Below, piece by piece: positions 1 through 12,204 of a DNA stretch of 64,000 nt. Numbering within the stretch: the first letter of the stretch is position 1; the number at the start of each line of letters is the position of its first letter. The stretch is taken from the NCBI RefSeq assembly GCF_042477335.2, contig NC_091245.1, positions 27,042,501-27,106,500 on the forward strand, written 5' to 3'. A program made the translations under genes and the position numbers. A model generated the notes under the pieces. That model was not told the DNA's origin. It searched no databases and saw nothing but the letters and a program-made list of their open reading frames with translations. This DNA is from Ovis canadensis. Lineage: Eukaryota; Chordata; Mammalia; Artiodactyla; Bovidae.

Positions 1-184
1 CTGGGAGCTGGGAAAAACAGCTCCCTATAAGTGCCTGGTGGTGGACACTGGATACTGCTGCCAGCTTATCCTTAAAGAAAAACAGGGAAAAAAAGATTCT
101 TCAACTTAAGCAGACTCCGGAGGTTTGAGGGAAGGATTTTTAAAAGGCCTTTGGCCATGAAGTGCTTTAAATTTATGCCCACCA
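1..184. other. left edge, unrecognised flank
   Basis: Non-coding sequence before the 5'-truncated BovB copy. It holds a short A-rich run near 78-93 but no recognisable gene, repeat or signal. Confidence 0.4.
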
Positions 185-1488
185 GCAATGCCAAAGAATG
201 CTCAAACTACCACACAGTTGCACTCATCTCACATGCTAGTAAAGTAATGCTCAAAATTCTCCAAGCCAGGCTTCAGCAATACGTGAACCGTGAACTTCCT
301 GATGTTCAAGCTGGTTTTAGAAAAGGCAGAGGAACCAGAGATCAAATTGCCAACATCCGCTGGATCATGGAAAAAGCAAGAGAGTTCCAGAAAAACATCT
401 ATTTCTACTTTATTGACTATGCCAAAGCCTTTGACTGTGTGGATCACAATAAACTGGGGAAAATTCTGAAAGAGATGGGAATACCAGACCACCTGACCTA
501 CCTCTTGAGAAATCTGTATGCAGGTCAGGAAGCAACAGTTAGAACTGGACATGGAACAACAGACTGGTTTCAAATGGGAAAAGGAGTACGTCAAGGCTGT
601 ATATTGTCACCCTGCTTATTTAACTTCTATGCAGAGTACATCATGAGAAACGCTGGACTGGAAGAAACACAAGCTGGAATCAAGATTGCCAGGAGAAATA
701 CCAATAACCTCAGATATGCAGATGACACCACCTTTATGGCAGAAAGTGAAGAAGAACTAAAAAGCCTCTTGATGAAAGTGAAAGAGGAGAGTGAAAAAGT
801 TGGCTTAAAGCTCAACATTCAGAAAATGAAGATCATGGCATCCAGTCCCATCACTTCATGGGAAATAGATGGGGAGACAGTGTCAGACTTTATTTTGGGG
901 GGCTCCAAAATCACTGCAGATGATGATAGCAGCCATGAAATTAAAAGACGCTTACTCCTTGGAAGAAAAGTTATGACCAACTTAGATAGCATATTCAAAA
1001 GCAGAGACATTACTTTGCCGACTAAGGTCTGTCTTGTCAAGGCTATGATTTTTCCTGTGGTCATGTATGGATGTGAGAGTTGGACTGTGAAGAAGGCTGA
1101 GCGCTGAAGAATTGATGCTTTTGAACTGTGGTGTTGGAGAAGACTCTTGAGAGTCCCTTGGACTACAAGGAGATCCAGCCAGTCCATTCTAAAGGAGATC
1201 AGCCCTGGGATTTCTTTGGAAGGAATGATGCTAAAGCTGAAACTCCAATACTTTGGCCACCTCATGCGAAGAGTTGATTCACTGGAAAAGACTCTGATGC
1301 TGGGAGGGATTGGGGGCAGGAGGAGAAGGGGACGACAGAGGATGAGATGGCTGGATGGCATCACTGACTCGATGGACATGAGTCTGAGTGAACTCAGGGA
1401 GTTGGTGATGGACAGGGAGGCCTGGCATGCTGTGATTTATTGGGTCACGAAGAGTCGGACATGACTTGAGCAACTGAACTGAACTGAC
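185..1488 (+). mobile_element. BovB (RTE) LINE, 5'-truncated, reverse-transcriptase frame with one nonsense break
   Basis: This is the 3' part of a BovB element, a non-LTR retrotransposon whose single long protein combines endonuclease and reverse transcriptase. One frame runs to a TGA at 1105-1107 and continues in the same frame to 1464. It shows the reverse-transcriptase blocks: AGFRKGRGTRDQIANIRW, FIDYAKAFDCVDHNKL, KGVRQGCILSPCLFNFYAEY, and the catalytic LRYADDTT near 712-735. The TGA sits where other copies in this window have CGA or CAA, so CpG decay or a point change explains it. The end has the usual GACTTGAGCAACTGAACTGAACTGA-type tail. Homology to the 58 kb copy begins at the AGCAATGCC near 184, so the first codons of the open frame are flanking DNA. 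I found no clear target-site duplication. Confidence 0.93.
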
Positions 1489-2494
1489 AAACCATTATTT
1501 CTTTCTTATGGCTTCCTCCAGAACTAGCTTGATTGTGATCTCTTCATCCTCTCAGCACCCTTCCAAAATGCCATCGCCATTGCCACCTTTCAGCTAAAAA
1601 TCTAAGATAGCAGCTGCCTTGTCTAGGCATCATCCCATCTGCTGACCAAGAGCATTCAATTCTCTTCATTCAGCAAATAGCCACTGAGCACCCTTAAAGT
1701 GCTGTAATCTGTGGCGGACTTGGGATTTGCGATAGAAGTAAAACTCTCTTCCCTGGCCTTCAGTAACTCACTTTCTACTGGTAGTAAAGACAAATGGTTG
1801 GGTCCCATAGCAGTTTATTTCTTAAAGAATGCCCGGTAGTGTCCTATAAAGCACTGGTGCGGCTGTCAAAGCCAGAGAGGGGACTGAAACATGGCAGTCG
1901 AGAGAAGAGAGATCCTCTCCTCTTCTGTCATTGCTGGAGTGAGTTGCTTTGGGTATGTTTCATGGGATGAAATGGCTGGGTCTCCAGCACCTGTCCCTGC
2001 TCTCGCCCCTGGGAGAATCCCTCACTAGATTTTCAAGGCTCTTAGGATGTGAAGAAAGACAACATCCCATCCCAGTGCTACACTCAGTCAAGAATTGCAT
2101 TACTCCTAACTGCTTTATAAGTTAACCCTTACAGCCATTTCCCCAGGCACAAGATTGACCAGGGAAATCCCTACAGAAAGATAAAATAGCTGAAAATTCA
2201 GTATCACCACCTCACAGACTCCCAACAACCATTCCCCTTCAATACTTGTCTTGATTTTTGAACTAGTCCAGTGGTTCCATCTTTTTCCATTCTCTTGGTG
2301 ATTTTGTTCATTTGAAAGGATTTATATTAGAAGATATAAATGGTGTCATGGTGAAGCACTGGGACTCTGAGGTTTCAATGTCTGCTTTGCATTTACCAGC
2401 TGTGTGGTCTTAGATAAATAACTTCTCTTTTTCCTAATCTACAAGATGGGAATCTTATAAGATTGTTTTGACGATTAAATTGATGTAGTGTCCT
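1489..2494. other. intergenic flank, no gene seen
   Basis: About 1 kb of single-copy-looking non-coding DNA. I see no splice-framed coding segment, no young retroposon and no RNA gene. Weak old-repeat character appears around 2340-2490 (MIR-like wording about splicing-unrelated low-complexity text is not clear enough to call). Confidence 0.4.
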
Positions 2495-2795
2495 CCTCAG
2501 TATCCATGAAGGATCAGTTCTAGCACTGCTGAGGATACCAAGATCTGTGGATGGTCAAGTCCTTTATATAAAATGACATAATATTTGTACATAGCCAATG
2601 CACATCCTCCAGTGTACATCAAATAATCTCTAGATTACTTATAATACTTAATACAATGTAAATAGTTGTCAAACGTGACAAAGTTTTACTCTTTGGAATT
2701 TTCTGGATTTTTTTTTTTTCTGTTTTCAATTTGCTGTTCATTGCATCTGTGGATAAGAACCCACATATATGGAGGGCCAATTGTATATGTAAAGT
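2495..2795 (+). mobile_element. Tigger/MER2-like DNA transposon remnant
   Basis: The stretch resembles the non-autonomous Tigger-derived MER2 family. It begins with a CTCAGTATCCATGAAGGATCAGT-like left end, includes CTCAAGTCC-like and ATAAAATGACATAATATTTG segments and TCTCTAGATTACTTATAATACTTAATACAATG, and ends with ATGGAGGGCCAATTGTA, close to the inverse of its start. It is non-coding and old. The family name is from memory of the consensus. Confidence 0.7.
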
Positions 2796-2849
2796 GCTTA
2801 GACTAGTACCTAGAACATAGTAAGCACAATATAAATGCTATCCAGTATC

Positions 2850-3010
2850 AGTTATCAACTATGTGCCAGGCATTGGTCTAAGCTCTATGTTAATGCATTT
2901 AATCCTCACAATAACCCTAAGAGGTTGGCATGATTTACAAAGGAGAGGTTTAAGTAAAACAGAGGTTAAGTAACTTGCCCAAGGCTCTGAAGGTATAGTA
3001 GTGAACAAAA
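2850..3010 (+). repeat. MIR-like ancient SINE fragment
   Basis: The text has the MIR core order: TATGTGCCAGGCATTG, then TTAATCCTCACAATAACC, then a segment about AGAGGTTAAGTAACTTGCCCAAGG. It is diverged and has no duplication left to read. Confidence 0.6.
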
Positions 3011-3772
3011 CAGGCAAGATCCCGACTCTCGTGAAACTTTCATCAAACAAATAAAATAGTTTCATGATTATTAATGAAAATAAAACAAGTTGAGGGCTAT
3101 GATAGAGTCAGGGTACACTTCTCTGAGGAATGACATTCCAGGGACTCCCAACCCTTCCCCATCATTGACCTGTGTTCATAGCTACCCTGGTTTACCTCAA
3201 CACATTTCAATAACTGAATCTTGTTAGTGAAACTATTGGAGTCTCATTTCCTTCATTTAAGTAGGTCTCCAGACTCCTCCTGCACATTTCCCTAGTTCTT
3301 GCCTGGTTTATTTCACAGGAAAAAAAAAAAATTGTGTTCAGTGTCATTGGACAATCTATCCCCACAAGTACTCAGAAAATTACAATTTGGCACAGTAAGT
3401 TCTATGGCAAAGGAAAACAGGGGTGTGTGGTTTCTCAGAGGAGGCACATAAGTGAGCTTCAGAGACGGAAAGCAGAAAGAACAGCAGATGCAGAGGCTCC
3501 AGTCTAACGTGTGCCCCACTCATCTCAAACCAAGAAAAGGTTGTCACTCGTTTTATTGGCAGTCCTCTATGAACTACTACAGTTTGAAAATACTGTTTAC
3601 TCACTGTGCGAAGGTGGCGTAACAGGCACTTCCAGTACACTCTTGAGTTGTGGGAGGCCCAGCTACTTCTGCTGGGATCTCTTGAGCCCCTGGGTTTTCT
3701 ATATCTTCTACCAGGACATGAGGTTAGAGGAGAACATTACTCTTGAGGCTGCTGCTAGCCCGTATAGTACCT
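3011..3772. other. intergenic flank, no gene seen
   Basis: Non-coding, with a 12-base A run near 3320. The open frames on either strand lack any family motif, and their codon texture looks random. I see nothing else in it. Confidence 0.4.
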
Positions 3773-4735
3773 GTGTTAGTTTCCTAAGGGTGCCGTAACA
3801 AAGTGCCACAAACACAAAAGAAATTTATTCCCTTACAGCTCTGAGGCAGGAAGTCTAAAATCAGGGCTTTGGCAGCACTGGTTTCTTCTGCAGGCTTTGA
3901 GGAGGAATGTTTCATAACTGTTTCCTAGCTTCAGGTGCTTACCAATAATCCTTTGCATTCCTTGGCCTGTAGCTGCATCACTCCAACTGCCACCCACCTC
4001 CATCATCACATAGTCTTCCCTGTGTCTCTGTGTCGAAATCTCCCTCTTCTTGTAAGACACCAGTCATTGGATTTAGTGCTACACTTACCCATAGTATGGC
4101 CTCATCTTAACTTGATTACATCTGCCAAGACCCTATATCCAAATAAGGTCACACTTGTAGGTACCAGAAATTAGGACTGAATATGATATCTACCAAGGTT
4201 CTTGGCCTTCCCCAATCAATAGGAATTGATCAGAGGCCAGACAAGAAATACAGGCAAGGCTTTATTGGGGCCCCTGCTGCAGCAGCAGGGAATAAGAACA
4301 ACAGTTTCCCTTGCTTGCACCTTGCCACTCCATGAGTGCACGCAAGCTTATTCCTTTCAGGACGTGAGGGTAGATGTATGTCCAGGGGTCTGGTGGAGGG
4401 GTGGCTTAGGTATTTTGCCTGCCCCTTAGGTGATGGTGTGTTTAGCGGATATGCTCAGTTCTCTTGCTTTTGTTCCTGACCCCCTGATTTTGCTCCAGGC
4501 TCTTCTAACGTGGCATTTGGATTTTTTGGTCTCTTTATATCTTTTGTCCATAATTTCGCTCTAACTACCATGCACACAGTTATTTTTAGTCCCGTATAAT
4601 TTCTTTGTATTTGGTTGCTTGAGGAGAGGTGTGTTCAGGTGCAAGCATTGCACCAGTGCAGCAAAGGGTCCCAGGTCCCAGCCTATCTCAAATGTATCTT
4701 TTAAGGGGACACAATTCAACCCACTACAGCATTTT
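3773..4735 (-). mobile_element. MLT1-type MaLR LTR, minus strand, split by a younger LTR
   Basis: Read on the plus strand, the left part (3773-4183) follows the reverse complement of an MLT1 LTR: TGTTAGTTTCCTAAGGGTGC, AACAAAGTGCCACAAAC, CCAGTCATTGGAT, CCTCATCTTAACTTGATTAC, and CCAAATAAGGTCACACTTG. The expected continuation GGGGACACAATTCAACCCA appears only at about 4706-4724, after a roughly 500-base insertion. The two halves are therefore one old mammalian LTR interrupted later. Confidence 0.85.
4190..4695 (-). mobile_element. LTR-like insertion (ruminant endogenous retrovirus), minus strand
   Basis: This roughly 500-base block interrupts the MLT1 LTR. On the minus strand it carries CCCAATAAAGCC (plus-strand GGCTTTATTGGG near 4257-4268), an LTR-style polyadenylation signal, and it has no protein-coding content. 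Short TATCT copies flank it at 4184-4190 and 4696-4701, which is about the length of a retroviral target duplication, but the terminal TG/CA dinucleotides are not clear. A solo LTR is my best reading. I cannot name the family. Confidence 0.55.
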
Positions 4736-5398
4736 TTTGCAAATTGGAAGCACGTGTTCCCTCTAGATGGATGTTGCCCCTCTACTCATAGCTTGATGAG
4801 CAGATAGCACCTTTGGGTGAATTATACAAAGGAACCCTTCCTCCTGGTAGAGGCAGCCCCACACTAGGACACAAAACTCAGCACCTGGAGCCCAGGCTGC
4901 ATTTCAACTGCCGTTCAGTTCACACAGGCCCTCTTGCAGAACACAGCCTATTCAATCATAGATACTCATCCTGCCCGCTCTACACTCAGCTGGCTGCCTC
5001 GGGTCTCCACAAACCCCCATCCCTTGCCATCCTTGCCTGCGTTGTTCCTTCCATTTCCATACTCAAGACTGAGTAGAACTCAATCTTGTTCTCCTGTGTC
5101 CAATCTTTATGTGTCTTTTGTGAAATGATCTGATTCTGTATCTCCTATGAATAGGTGGTATTTATGCCTGGCCAGCACCCATTCTTTTCTCATCTGAAAG
5201 CAGCACCCAAATTTTCCTTAGGGGCCACCACTCCTCTCCCACTTGGAGTTCATCTGGTTTCAGTGGGACTAATTCCGTTTCCCAAATGCAGAGAAGGGCA
5301 CAAGGTACAGGTTCAGCCAATCAGAACGCTCGCCTCCTGATACAATAATTGATACTAAAACAGGTACATGACCCAAGACTTTTGCTAAAACTATTGAA
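4736..5398. other. intergenic flank, no gene seen
   Basis: Non-coding. The overlapping open frames at 4813-5340 show no recognisable domain and sit in ordinary CT-rich text. No young repeat is evident. Confidence 0.4.
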
Positions 5399-5895
5399 GT
5401 ATCCATCGACAGATAAATGAATAAAGATGTCATGTATGTATACAATGAAATAACTACTCAGCCATAAAAAAGAATGAAATAGTGCCATTTACAGCAACCT
5501 AGATGGACCTAAAGATTATTCTAAGCAAAGTAAGTTAGAAAGAGAAAGACAAATACCATATTATTGTATCACTTATATGGGGAATCTCAAATATGACATA
5601 AATGAACCTGTCTACAAAACAGAAACAAACTCACAGACATGAGAGAACAGACTTGTGGTTGCCAAGGGGGAGGGGTGGGGGGGGGAGGGGTTAGAAGAAA
5701 CTAACTGGGAGTTTAGGGTTACAAGATGTGAACAGAATTGATAAACAAGGTCCTACTGTAAGTACAGAGAACTATATTCAATATTCTGTGATAAACCATA
5801 ATGGAAAAGAATGTAAAATATATATATATAACTGAATCACTTTGCTATACAGTGGAAATTAACACAACATTGTAAATCAGTTTTTTTTATAAAAG
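5399..5895 (+). mobile_element. older artiodactyl L1 3' end
   Basis: The text follows the end of L1 ORF2 and its 3' untranslated region: ATCCATCGACAGATAAATGAATAAAG, ACTACTCAGCCATAAAAAAGAATGAAAT, GGAGGGGTGGGG in the G-rich part, and CTGAATCACTTTGCTATACAGTGGAAATTAACACAACATTGTAAATCA. The same 3' end occurs at 17611-18022 and 35120-35625. Reading frames are broken. A TA dinucleotide run at about 5818-5830 is internal. Confidence 0.85.
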
Positions 5896-8315
5896 AGAAA
5901 GCTACTGAAGCAAACTCACTCTCTTTTTATAAAGATGGCTACATGGTAAGATAAACTTGAAGCAACCTGAGAATGAAGCCAACTCAGAGGAGAGTAAAAC
6001 TGAGAGATAAATGGAATCCTGATAATACAAATCAATCACCTCGTTCTAGGTGAGCCTGAAGCTAGATACACACCTGGACTTTGCAGTAACATGAGCTAAC
6101 AAATTCCTCTTCTACCATGATCTCTTTTTTTTTTCCCCCTTGTGATTATTAAATGTGGGTATATGTCACAAAATCGAAAGAATCCTCACTAATACAGTAT
6201 CTAACACTTCCATCACTTCCACTGTGTTTCCAAAGCTTCACATCATCTCTGGCTCACCAGGGTCTTGGTGCCTGTGTCCTTACAGATGAATAAGGGTTAA
6301 CCAGGCTAGAGAAAAGGAAAGGGCTTCCCATCACACGATGGTGGGGATGAATGAAGAACTATGTTATACTTTTGGCAAGTTGGTAAGTGGGGAGTAGGTT
6401 CTGCCCCTTTGGGAAGCTGCTCTTTCTGTCCATACTTTTTCACTTCCCCGTGGGCTGAGCACTCTCTGCAGCTCAGACATGTATTGAGCAGCTATCTTGC
6501 TCCTCAGTGCTCCAGCAGTGTATCCTAACCCACTGTTGGGCATCAATACTGAGCCATGCTCCTTGGAGACACACACTGATCCTTGTAATTCTCTGCATCA
6601 CCCAGCACAGAACTGGGACCAAGAGGATCTTCTTAAGTGCAAGCTGAATGGCCATACCTGTCTTCTTGCAGCCTTCCTCCTCCAATAAGCCTTCCCTGTT
6701 ATAGTCTGCCCTGATCTCCCCCTTTTCTGAGTCATTCGTGAACTACTGTCTTGTATTGTGGCTTTCATTGCATCGGTGCTAGAACTGTCTCCTTAGTTCC
6801 TAAGATCTAAGACGGCAGGAGTCTTTCCCCAAAGCTCTTAGCACAAACTCAAGGAAGAGGCATGCATAAATGACACATACTTCAGATGAACTTTAATGCA
6901 CATCCCAACACTGCCACCATGATGAGGGTAAAGCTATATTAAGAAAAGTCAATTTATATCAATACGACGTATCAACACAGAACAAGGAGACACCACAGAT
7001 ATTTGCAAATGGGATCTTTCCTTTTGTTACTGTGTATACCCTGGTATTTCTTTATATTTGTACAAACTCACAGCCCTACATGACATTTCATATTTCATAT
7101 GTCACTGAGAAGGGGTGTCAGTAAGCAGAAAATAAAAAAGCAGGAAAACATCTGTTTAGCTAGAATCTGATAGAGGGGTGGGGACTTGAGAGTTATGATC
7201 CTTCTCTCTGCTCAGTCTTAAGAGAGCAACAACTCTGATTTTTGCTACTTGCTCCTCCTGAGGAATTCTTCTCAGCCTGTTGTGGTATATCTCCTAGGCT
7301 GGCATGAGATAGCTTGGTCCCTGATTGAATAAATTAGAGTCATTGGGAGAACTGAAGATGTTGTGCAAACTGAGTAAGGTGACATTTCACTGTGTGACTC
7401 GGGAGAGCATCTGCCCCTGTGATGGGAGGAAAGCCTTTGCTGCTCAATCCTGCTCCAGGGTTTCATTTTACTGAGGGTGTGGGTGCCATGAGGAATGTGT
7501 GTTCCTTGCTTCCTTCCTTCCCACAAGCAGAGAAGACAGATGTAGACACAATGGATGCTTAGGTTTTTTCCTCAGCTTGCCCTCCCCCTGCCCACAATAC
7601 ACAGGGTTCAGGACCAAGACTGCCCACTCCTGGGGGCAGACCCTATCCGGTTCTGAAATCAACCAAGCCATTTGCTGCTTTCTCTATGTAGTCTTGGGTT
7701 GGTTGCTTCTTAGATGCAGGCCTCAGTTTTCCCCATCTGAGTACTGGAAATTCTAAAACCCACATTACAGGGTTGTGTCAAAGATCATTAGGGCTTCAGT
7801 GAGAAAGTGCTTTGGGAACTGTAAAGTGCCAAACATGTGACTAGTGATTTTTGTTATGCTATTCTAATCACAGTGCATATGGACTCCACTGTCTGCCCCT
7901 CCTGGGTCCCCACCCAGTCTCAGCTCACTGCTCTCCTCATTCAGTCCCGCATGCACTGGTTAATTCCTTTTGGTGCTGTTAGCCTCTGGAAGTTTCTCTG
8001 AAGTCAACCAAACCTCTGGGTGTAGGGCCTGCTTGCTCTGATATTTCCGTGTGAGGTTAGGTTACTGGGACCAAAATGTGGGGGAAGAGGAAAGGAGGTG
8101 GAGGGAGGAGGGGATCCTTGGAAACGGTTCTGGAAGGGGTATGCTCAGTTTCATTCTATGATGAATGCCACCTATTGCCTACCCCACCCCTTCACAGTGG
8201 TTCCATCTTATATGCCCCCAATGTTCTGCAGTTCCTAAAATGTACTTTCATTTGACTGTCACAGGTATTTTGTGAAGTAGGTAAAATTGTTAATCTCATG
8301 TTACAGATGAACACG
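5896..8315. other. RAB3B downstream flank or distal 3' UTR, no recognisable gene
   Basis: About 2.4 kb without young retroposons. Around 6060-6200 the text resembles the end of an old mammalian repeat (ATGAGCTAACAAATTCC, then GAATCCTCACTAATACAG). The open frames in 6364-7756 overlap on both strands without a motif. The block could be distal RAB3B 3' untranslated region or intergenic; the sequence alone does not decide. Confidence 0.4.
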
Positions 8316-8325
8316 TTTGTCCAAG

Positions 8326-8554
8326 GGCTTCCAGGTGGTGCCAGTGGTAAAGAACCCACCTGCCAATGCAGGAGATGTAAGAGACACGGGTTTGATCCCC
8401 TGGGTCGGGAAGATCCTCTAGAAGAGGGTATGGCTACCCACTCCAGTATTTTTGCCTGAAGAATCCCATGGACAGAGGAGCCTAGCAGGCTACAGTCTAG
8501 AAGATGGTAAAGAGTTGGACATGACTGAAGCGACTTAGCACGCACACGCACATC
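8326..8554 (+). mobile_element. Bov-tA SINE
   Basis: A tRNA-like head fused to a BovB-derived tail: GGGCTTCCAGGTGGTGCCAG, GTAAAGAACCCACCTGCC, CCTGGGTCGGGAAGATCC, then GAGTTGGACATGACTGAAGCGAC. Imperfect target duplications flank it: TTTGTCCAAG at 8316-8325 and TTTGCCCAAG at 8555-8564. Confidence 0.93.
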
Positions 8555-8564
8555 TTTGCCCAAG

Positions 8565-11245
8565 GTCACACTATTAGTATATTGCAAAGGCAGGACTCAA
8601 ACCCAGGTCTCCAGGATCCTGGTTTCCTGTACATTGGAGGAAATCTCTAACAGAGTCTCCAGAACACTCTAAACCTCATTTTTGGCTTATTCTCTTCTGG
8701 AGGCTGGTTTCTACATTCTGTCAGGTGTCTGGGGGCAGCCAGACTAACAAGGTCATGCAACAGAACTGTTCAGAGCCATTTTCTTGGATTCTCTTCCGTG
8801 TTCCCAGTGAGATTCTTTCTCCATCCACTTTCCAAGTCCAGGCTCCATCTCCTCCTTACAGGCCCTGTCCCACCCCCATTGCTCTGTTGCTCGTAGTGTT
8901 TACACAGGGTCTTTCCTGTCTCTGCTCCAAGAGCCCTTACAAAGATACTAGGTTAGATTTTCTCCCTGCTCTGCCTGATTGGGATGACCTTCTGCAGCAC
9001 AACTGTCAACACCACACATTTGGCACTTACTATGTGTGTTAGGCCCTGCACTAAAGACTTTATTTATACTATTCTCACATTTAATCCTCTCAACAATTTC
9101 TTGAGGTGAGAATTACTTTTCCATTTACATATGAAATAATTGAGGCTCCGAGAGAGAGTAATTTGCTCCAATTCACACAACTAGTTAATGAAGAACCAAA
9201 TTGAACCTGGGCCCGTTGAACTACAAGCCGTCTTAGACCACTCACTATACTGCATATTTGGTCCTCATTCTGAGGTCTGAAATTTAGAGGGATTGGAAGA
9301 TAATTCAGCACATACAAATCTCTCAACCCTTTAGTTTCCAGGATCCCAGCTGCATGATAGAGATTGTCCTGAGAAAGATCTTACCCAGCTGAGCCTGGTA
9401 TCCACTTAGTGCTCTATAAATTAGTCCTCCCTGAATTGGAATGCATTTATGGCTCTTAAACATTGGTTGCCCTAGTATTTCTTCTCAAATGCATGAGTCT
9501 GTGCTGCATTCTTAATAAGTCTCCCCAGAGATTCTTGTTTCTTCTCTTTCTCTTGTGACCCTTTAGGAAACTCTGACTTGGGACAGGCAGTCAAGGACCA
9601 TCCAGATGCACTTAATTGTTAAGATGCTTTCTGACAGCCTCCAAAACAAGAGTCACAAACCTGGTTGTGTGATGAGGGGGTCACATAGCCTTGGCTGTTA
9701 TAATTATACCCAAGAGAAGAGGATTTCATAGTGAACATTTCCCTGCCAAAATCTTGTTTGCCACTTGCAGCTCTTACAGAAAATGGGCATAAAATCATAG
9801 AGCATTAGTGCCAAAAGCGCCTGAAGAAACCATCTGCTATAAGCTCCTAAAGCTCAGAGATAGGGGGTGACTTAACTAAGGTTGCACAACCTGTTAACTT
9901 TATCCCAGTCCATTGGTGAACCACAGGAAGAGATGCAATTCTAATTGCATTCCTCTGAGACTTACTGACTTATTTTGCATTTCTATTGCACAGTTTTACA
10001 TCAAGCAAAGAAAACTCTTTTAATCAAGTTTCTTTTCAAGAGACTTCCTATTTGGATATTTGTTGTTTGGTCACTTCAAGATGAAAGAAGAGAAGCAGGT
10101 GAAGGCACATGCCATACAACTCAGTCCATTCAACTGTGTTCCCTCAAGACGGTGGCTGTCACTGAGTTGGCACAGAAATAGGAACAGATATGAACTCACA
10201 GCAGTGGTGTTAGATGTTTTGTGTAGTTTCTGGGTACTTGGGAAGCCAGACACTGTGTGGATCAGTGACCTAACCATAGGAACCTTTGTCTGTGCTATCA
10301 TCAGGTGATGACATCATGGAGAACTGCTTTTTACTTCGCAAAATCCCTCTTCCTCATGCATTCAAGTATAAGAAATGAAAATCCTATAGAAATTGGATTT
10401 TCTGAAGTCTTGGTGTTTAAAAATTTGGAGCAGTAAGAAAACTGAGAACCAAAGAGGAAAGAATGTACTTTGGTTGCAAGTGATAAGAACCCAACTCCAA
10501 TGAGCAAAGCTCAATAGGGACTTTATTGAAACTAGTGAGGTATCTAGCAGGATCAAAGCACGTGGTGACCAGTCAGGCCTCAAGAAGCCAATCGATAAGA
10601 AATCCACAAGACACACTCTCTTACCTTATATCTATGTTTCTCTCTGCATGATGAGCTTGTTTTCTCTTACTACAGAGTGGTATTCTACACGTGGGTTGAG
10701 GATAGATACAACGTCAGTTTTGGAGCACACATCCCTGTATATTTGCCATTCAAAAGGAAAGAAAATAGCTCCAGTTAAAAAAATTCCTAAGGAAGGATTC
10801 TGACTGGCCCCACTTGATCACATGCCCTCTTTACTGACAATCTTCACTAGAATCACCTGGTTTGGATGAGAAAGTAGTAGTAGTAGTACAAAAGAAGAGG
10901 CTGCCAATTTCTGAAGAAATGAGGGGAGACATGATAGCTGGCTATCAAAAGAAATGATTTACCAGAGATCCTGCAGCAAGTGAGGAACAGATTCAGGGCT
11001 AGAAAGAGAATCAATAACATAATGATTGTTAATAATAATGGAAGTCTCTAGATTCTTTTCATGTCTGGCATTGAAGTAGACTTCAGTGTTACTGAATGCT
11101 TATTCATTTGTATTTTTTAAAAATTGCTGTTGTGTGGAGGGTAGACTGTAAGTGAGCAAGCATGGAGTAGGGAAAGTGGCTACAAGCTCTGTGTTAGCTC
11201 CTAGGTAGGGGAGAAACAGTGGTGCCTTGGACCAACAGCATGGCT
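8565..11245. other. flank with MIR fragment, otherwise unrecognised
   Basis: A MIR-like piece lies at about 9015-9245 (TTAGGCCCTGCACTAAAG, TTTAATCCTCTCAAC, TGAGGCTCCGAGAGAGAGTAATTTGCTCCAATTCACAC in pieces). Another old repeat of unclear family lies near 10460-10570 (GGTTGCAAGTGATAAGAACCC). A short AGT trinucleotide run is at about 10876-10890. I see no gene. Confidence 0.45.
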
Positions 11246-11559
11246 ATGAAAGTGAAAATGGCTCAGTCATGTCCAACTCTTTGTGACCCCATGATCTATA
11301 CAGTCCATGGAATTCTCTAGGCCAGAATACTGGAGTGGGTAGCCTTTCCCTTCTCCAGGGGATCTTCCCAACCCAGGGATCGAACCCAGGTCTCCCACAT
11401 TGCAGGTGGATTCTTTACCAGCTGAGCCACAAGGGAACCCCAAGAATATGGGAATGGGTAGCCTATCCTTTCTCCAGCGAATCTTCCCAACCCAGAAATT
11501 GAACTGGGGTCTCCTGCATTGCAGGTGGATTCTTGACCAACTGAGCTATCAGGGAAGCC
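11246..11559 (-). mobile_element. Bov-A2-type dimeric SINE
   Basis: On the plus strand it starts with the reversed BovB-like tail (GTCATGTCCAACTCTTTGTGACC). It then contains two tandem copies of the Bov-A unit, each with GGTCTCC-CA/TGCATTGCAGGTGGATTCTT, and finishes CAGGGAAGCC. The doubled unit is the mark of Bov-A2. I could not read a convincing duplication. Confidence 0.9.
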
Positions 11560-12204
11560 TTACTTCCAAAAGTGGGAAGACTTGAGATAGACTTTAGAAG
11601 GAGAATCACAAGACTTGATGGATCAGATGTCAACACTAAGAAAAAGAAAAACCAAGGAATTAGGAATTATACCAAGATTTCTGTGAAAACTAGAGTTAAA
11701 TTTGGAGCAGAATCAAGAGGTCCTGACATGGTAAGTTTGAGGCAAGGAGATGTATAGTAGGCAATTGTTTATACATGTCATCACCAAAGATGTGGCACCT
11801 AAAGCCTCAGGAGTAGATGAGGCTTCAAGGAAGAAAGTATATCTAGAGCAGAGCGCTCAACTGTTCTTTTAGTCATCTCTTTTGCATATACTGAATCCTT
11901 CTGCTGGGCTTCCAGCCAGGAACTTCAGATGAAAATCACAATCATTATTGCAGTGAATCCCATGGAATGAGAAGCCAGACTCATCCCTCAGTGGGGAGCT
12001 AAGAACTAACCAAATGAACTGTTAAACAAGCATCTAAACTCCATGAGATGTGTTGATTGCTCCAAAGTATACCCTTTGGACAACTAAATAAATGAGAAAC
12101 AGGCCTGTTGTAAACCACTGTGTCATTTCCCTTGGTTATCTTCACAGCCAGGTTTTAGGACCCAGGAAAATTTACCTGACTTAGTTTCAGATGACTTAGA
12201 GTTG
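11560..12204. other. flank, no gene seen
   Basis: Ordinary AT-leaning non-coding text. No recognisable repeat or gene signal. Confidence 0.4.

Noticed and set aside
8725..9042. Open frame of about 105 codons on the plus strand
   Set aside because: It has no domain, runs into MIR text, and has no splice or promoter context. Likely chance.
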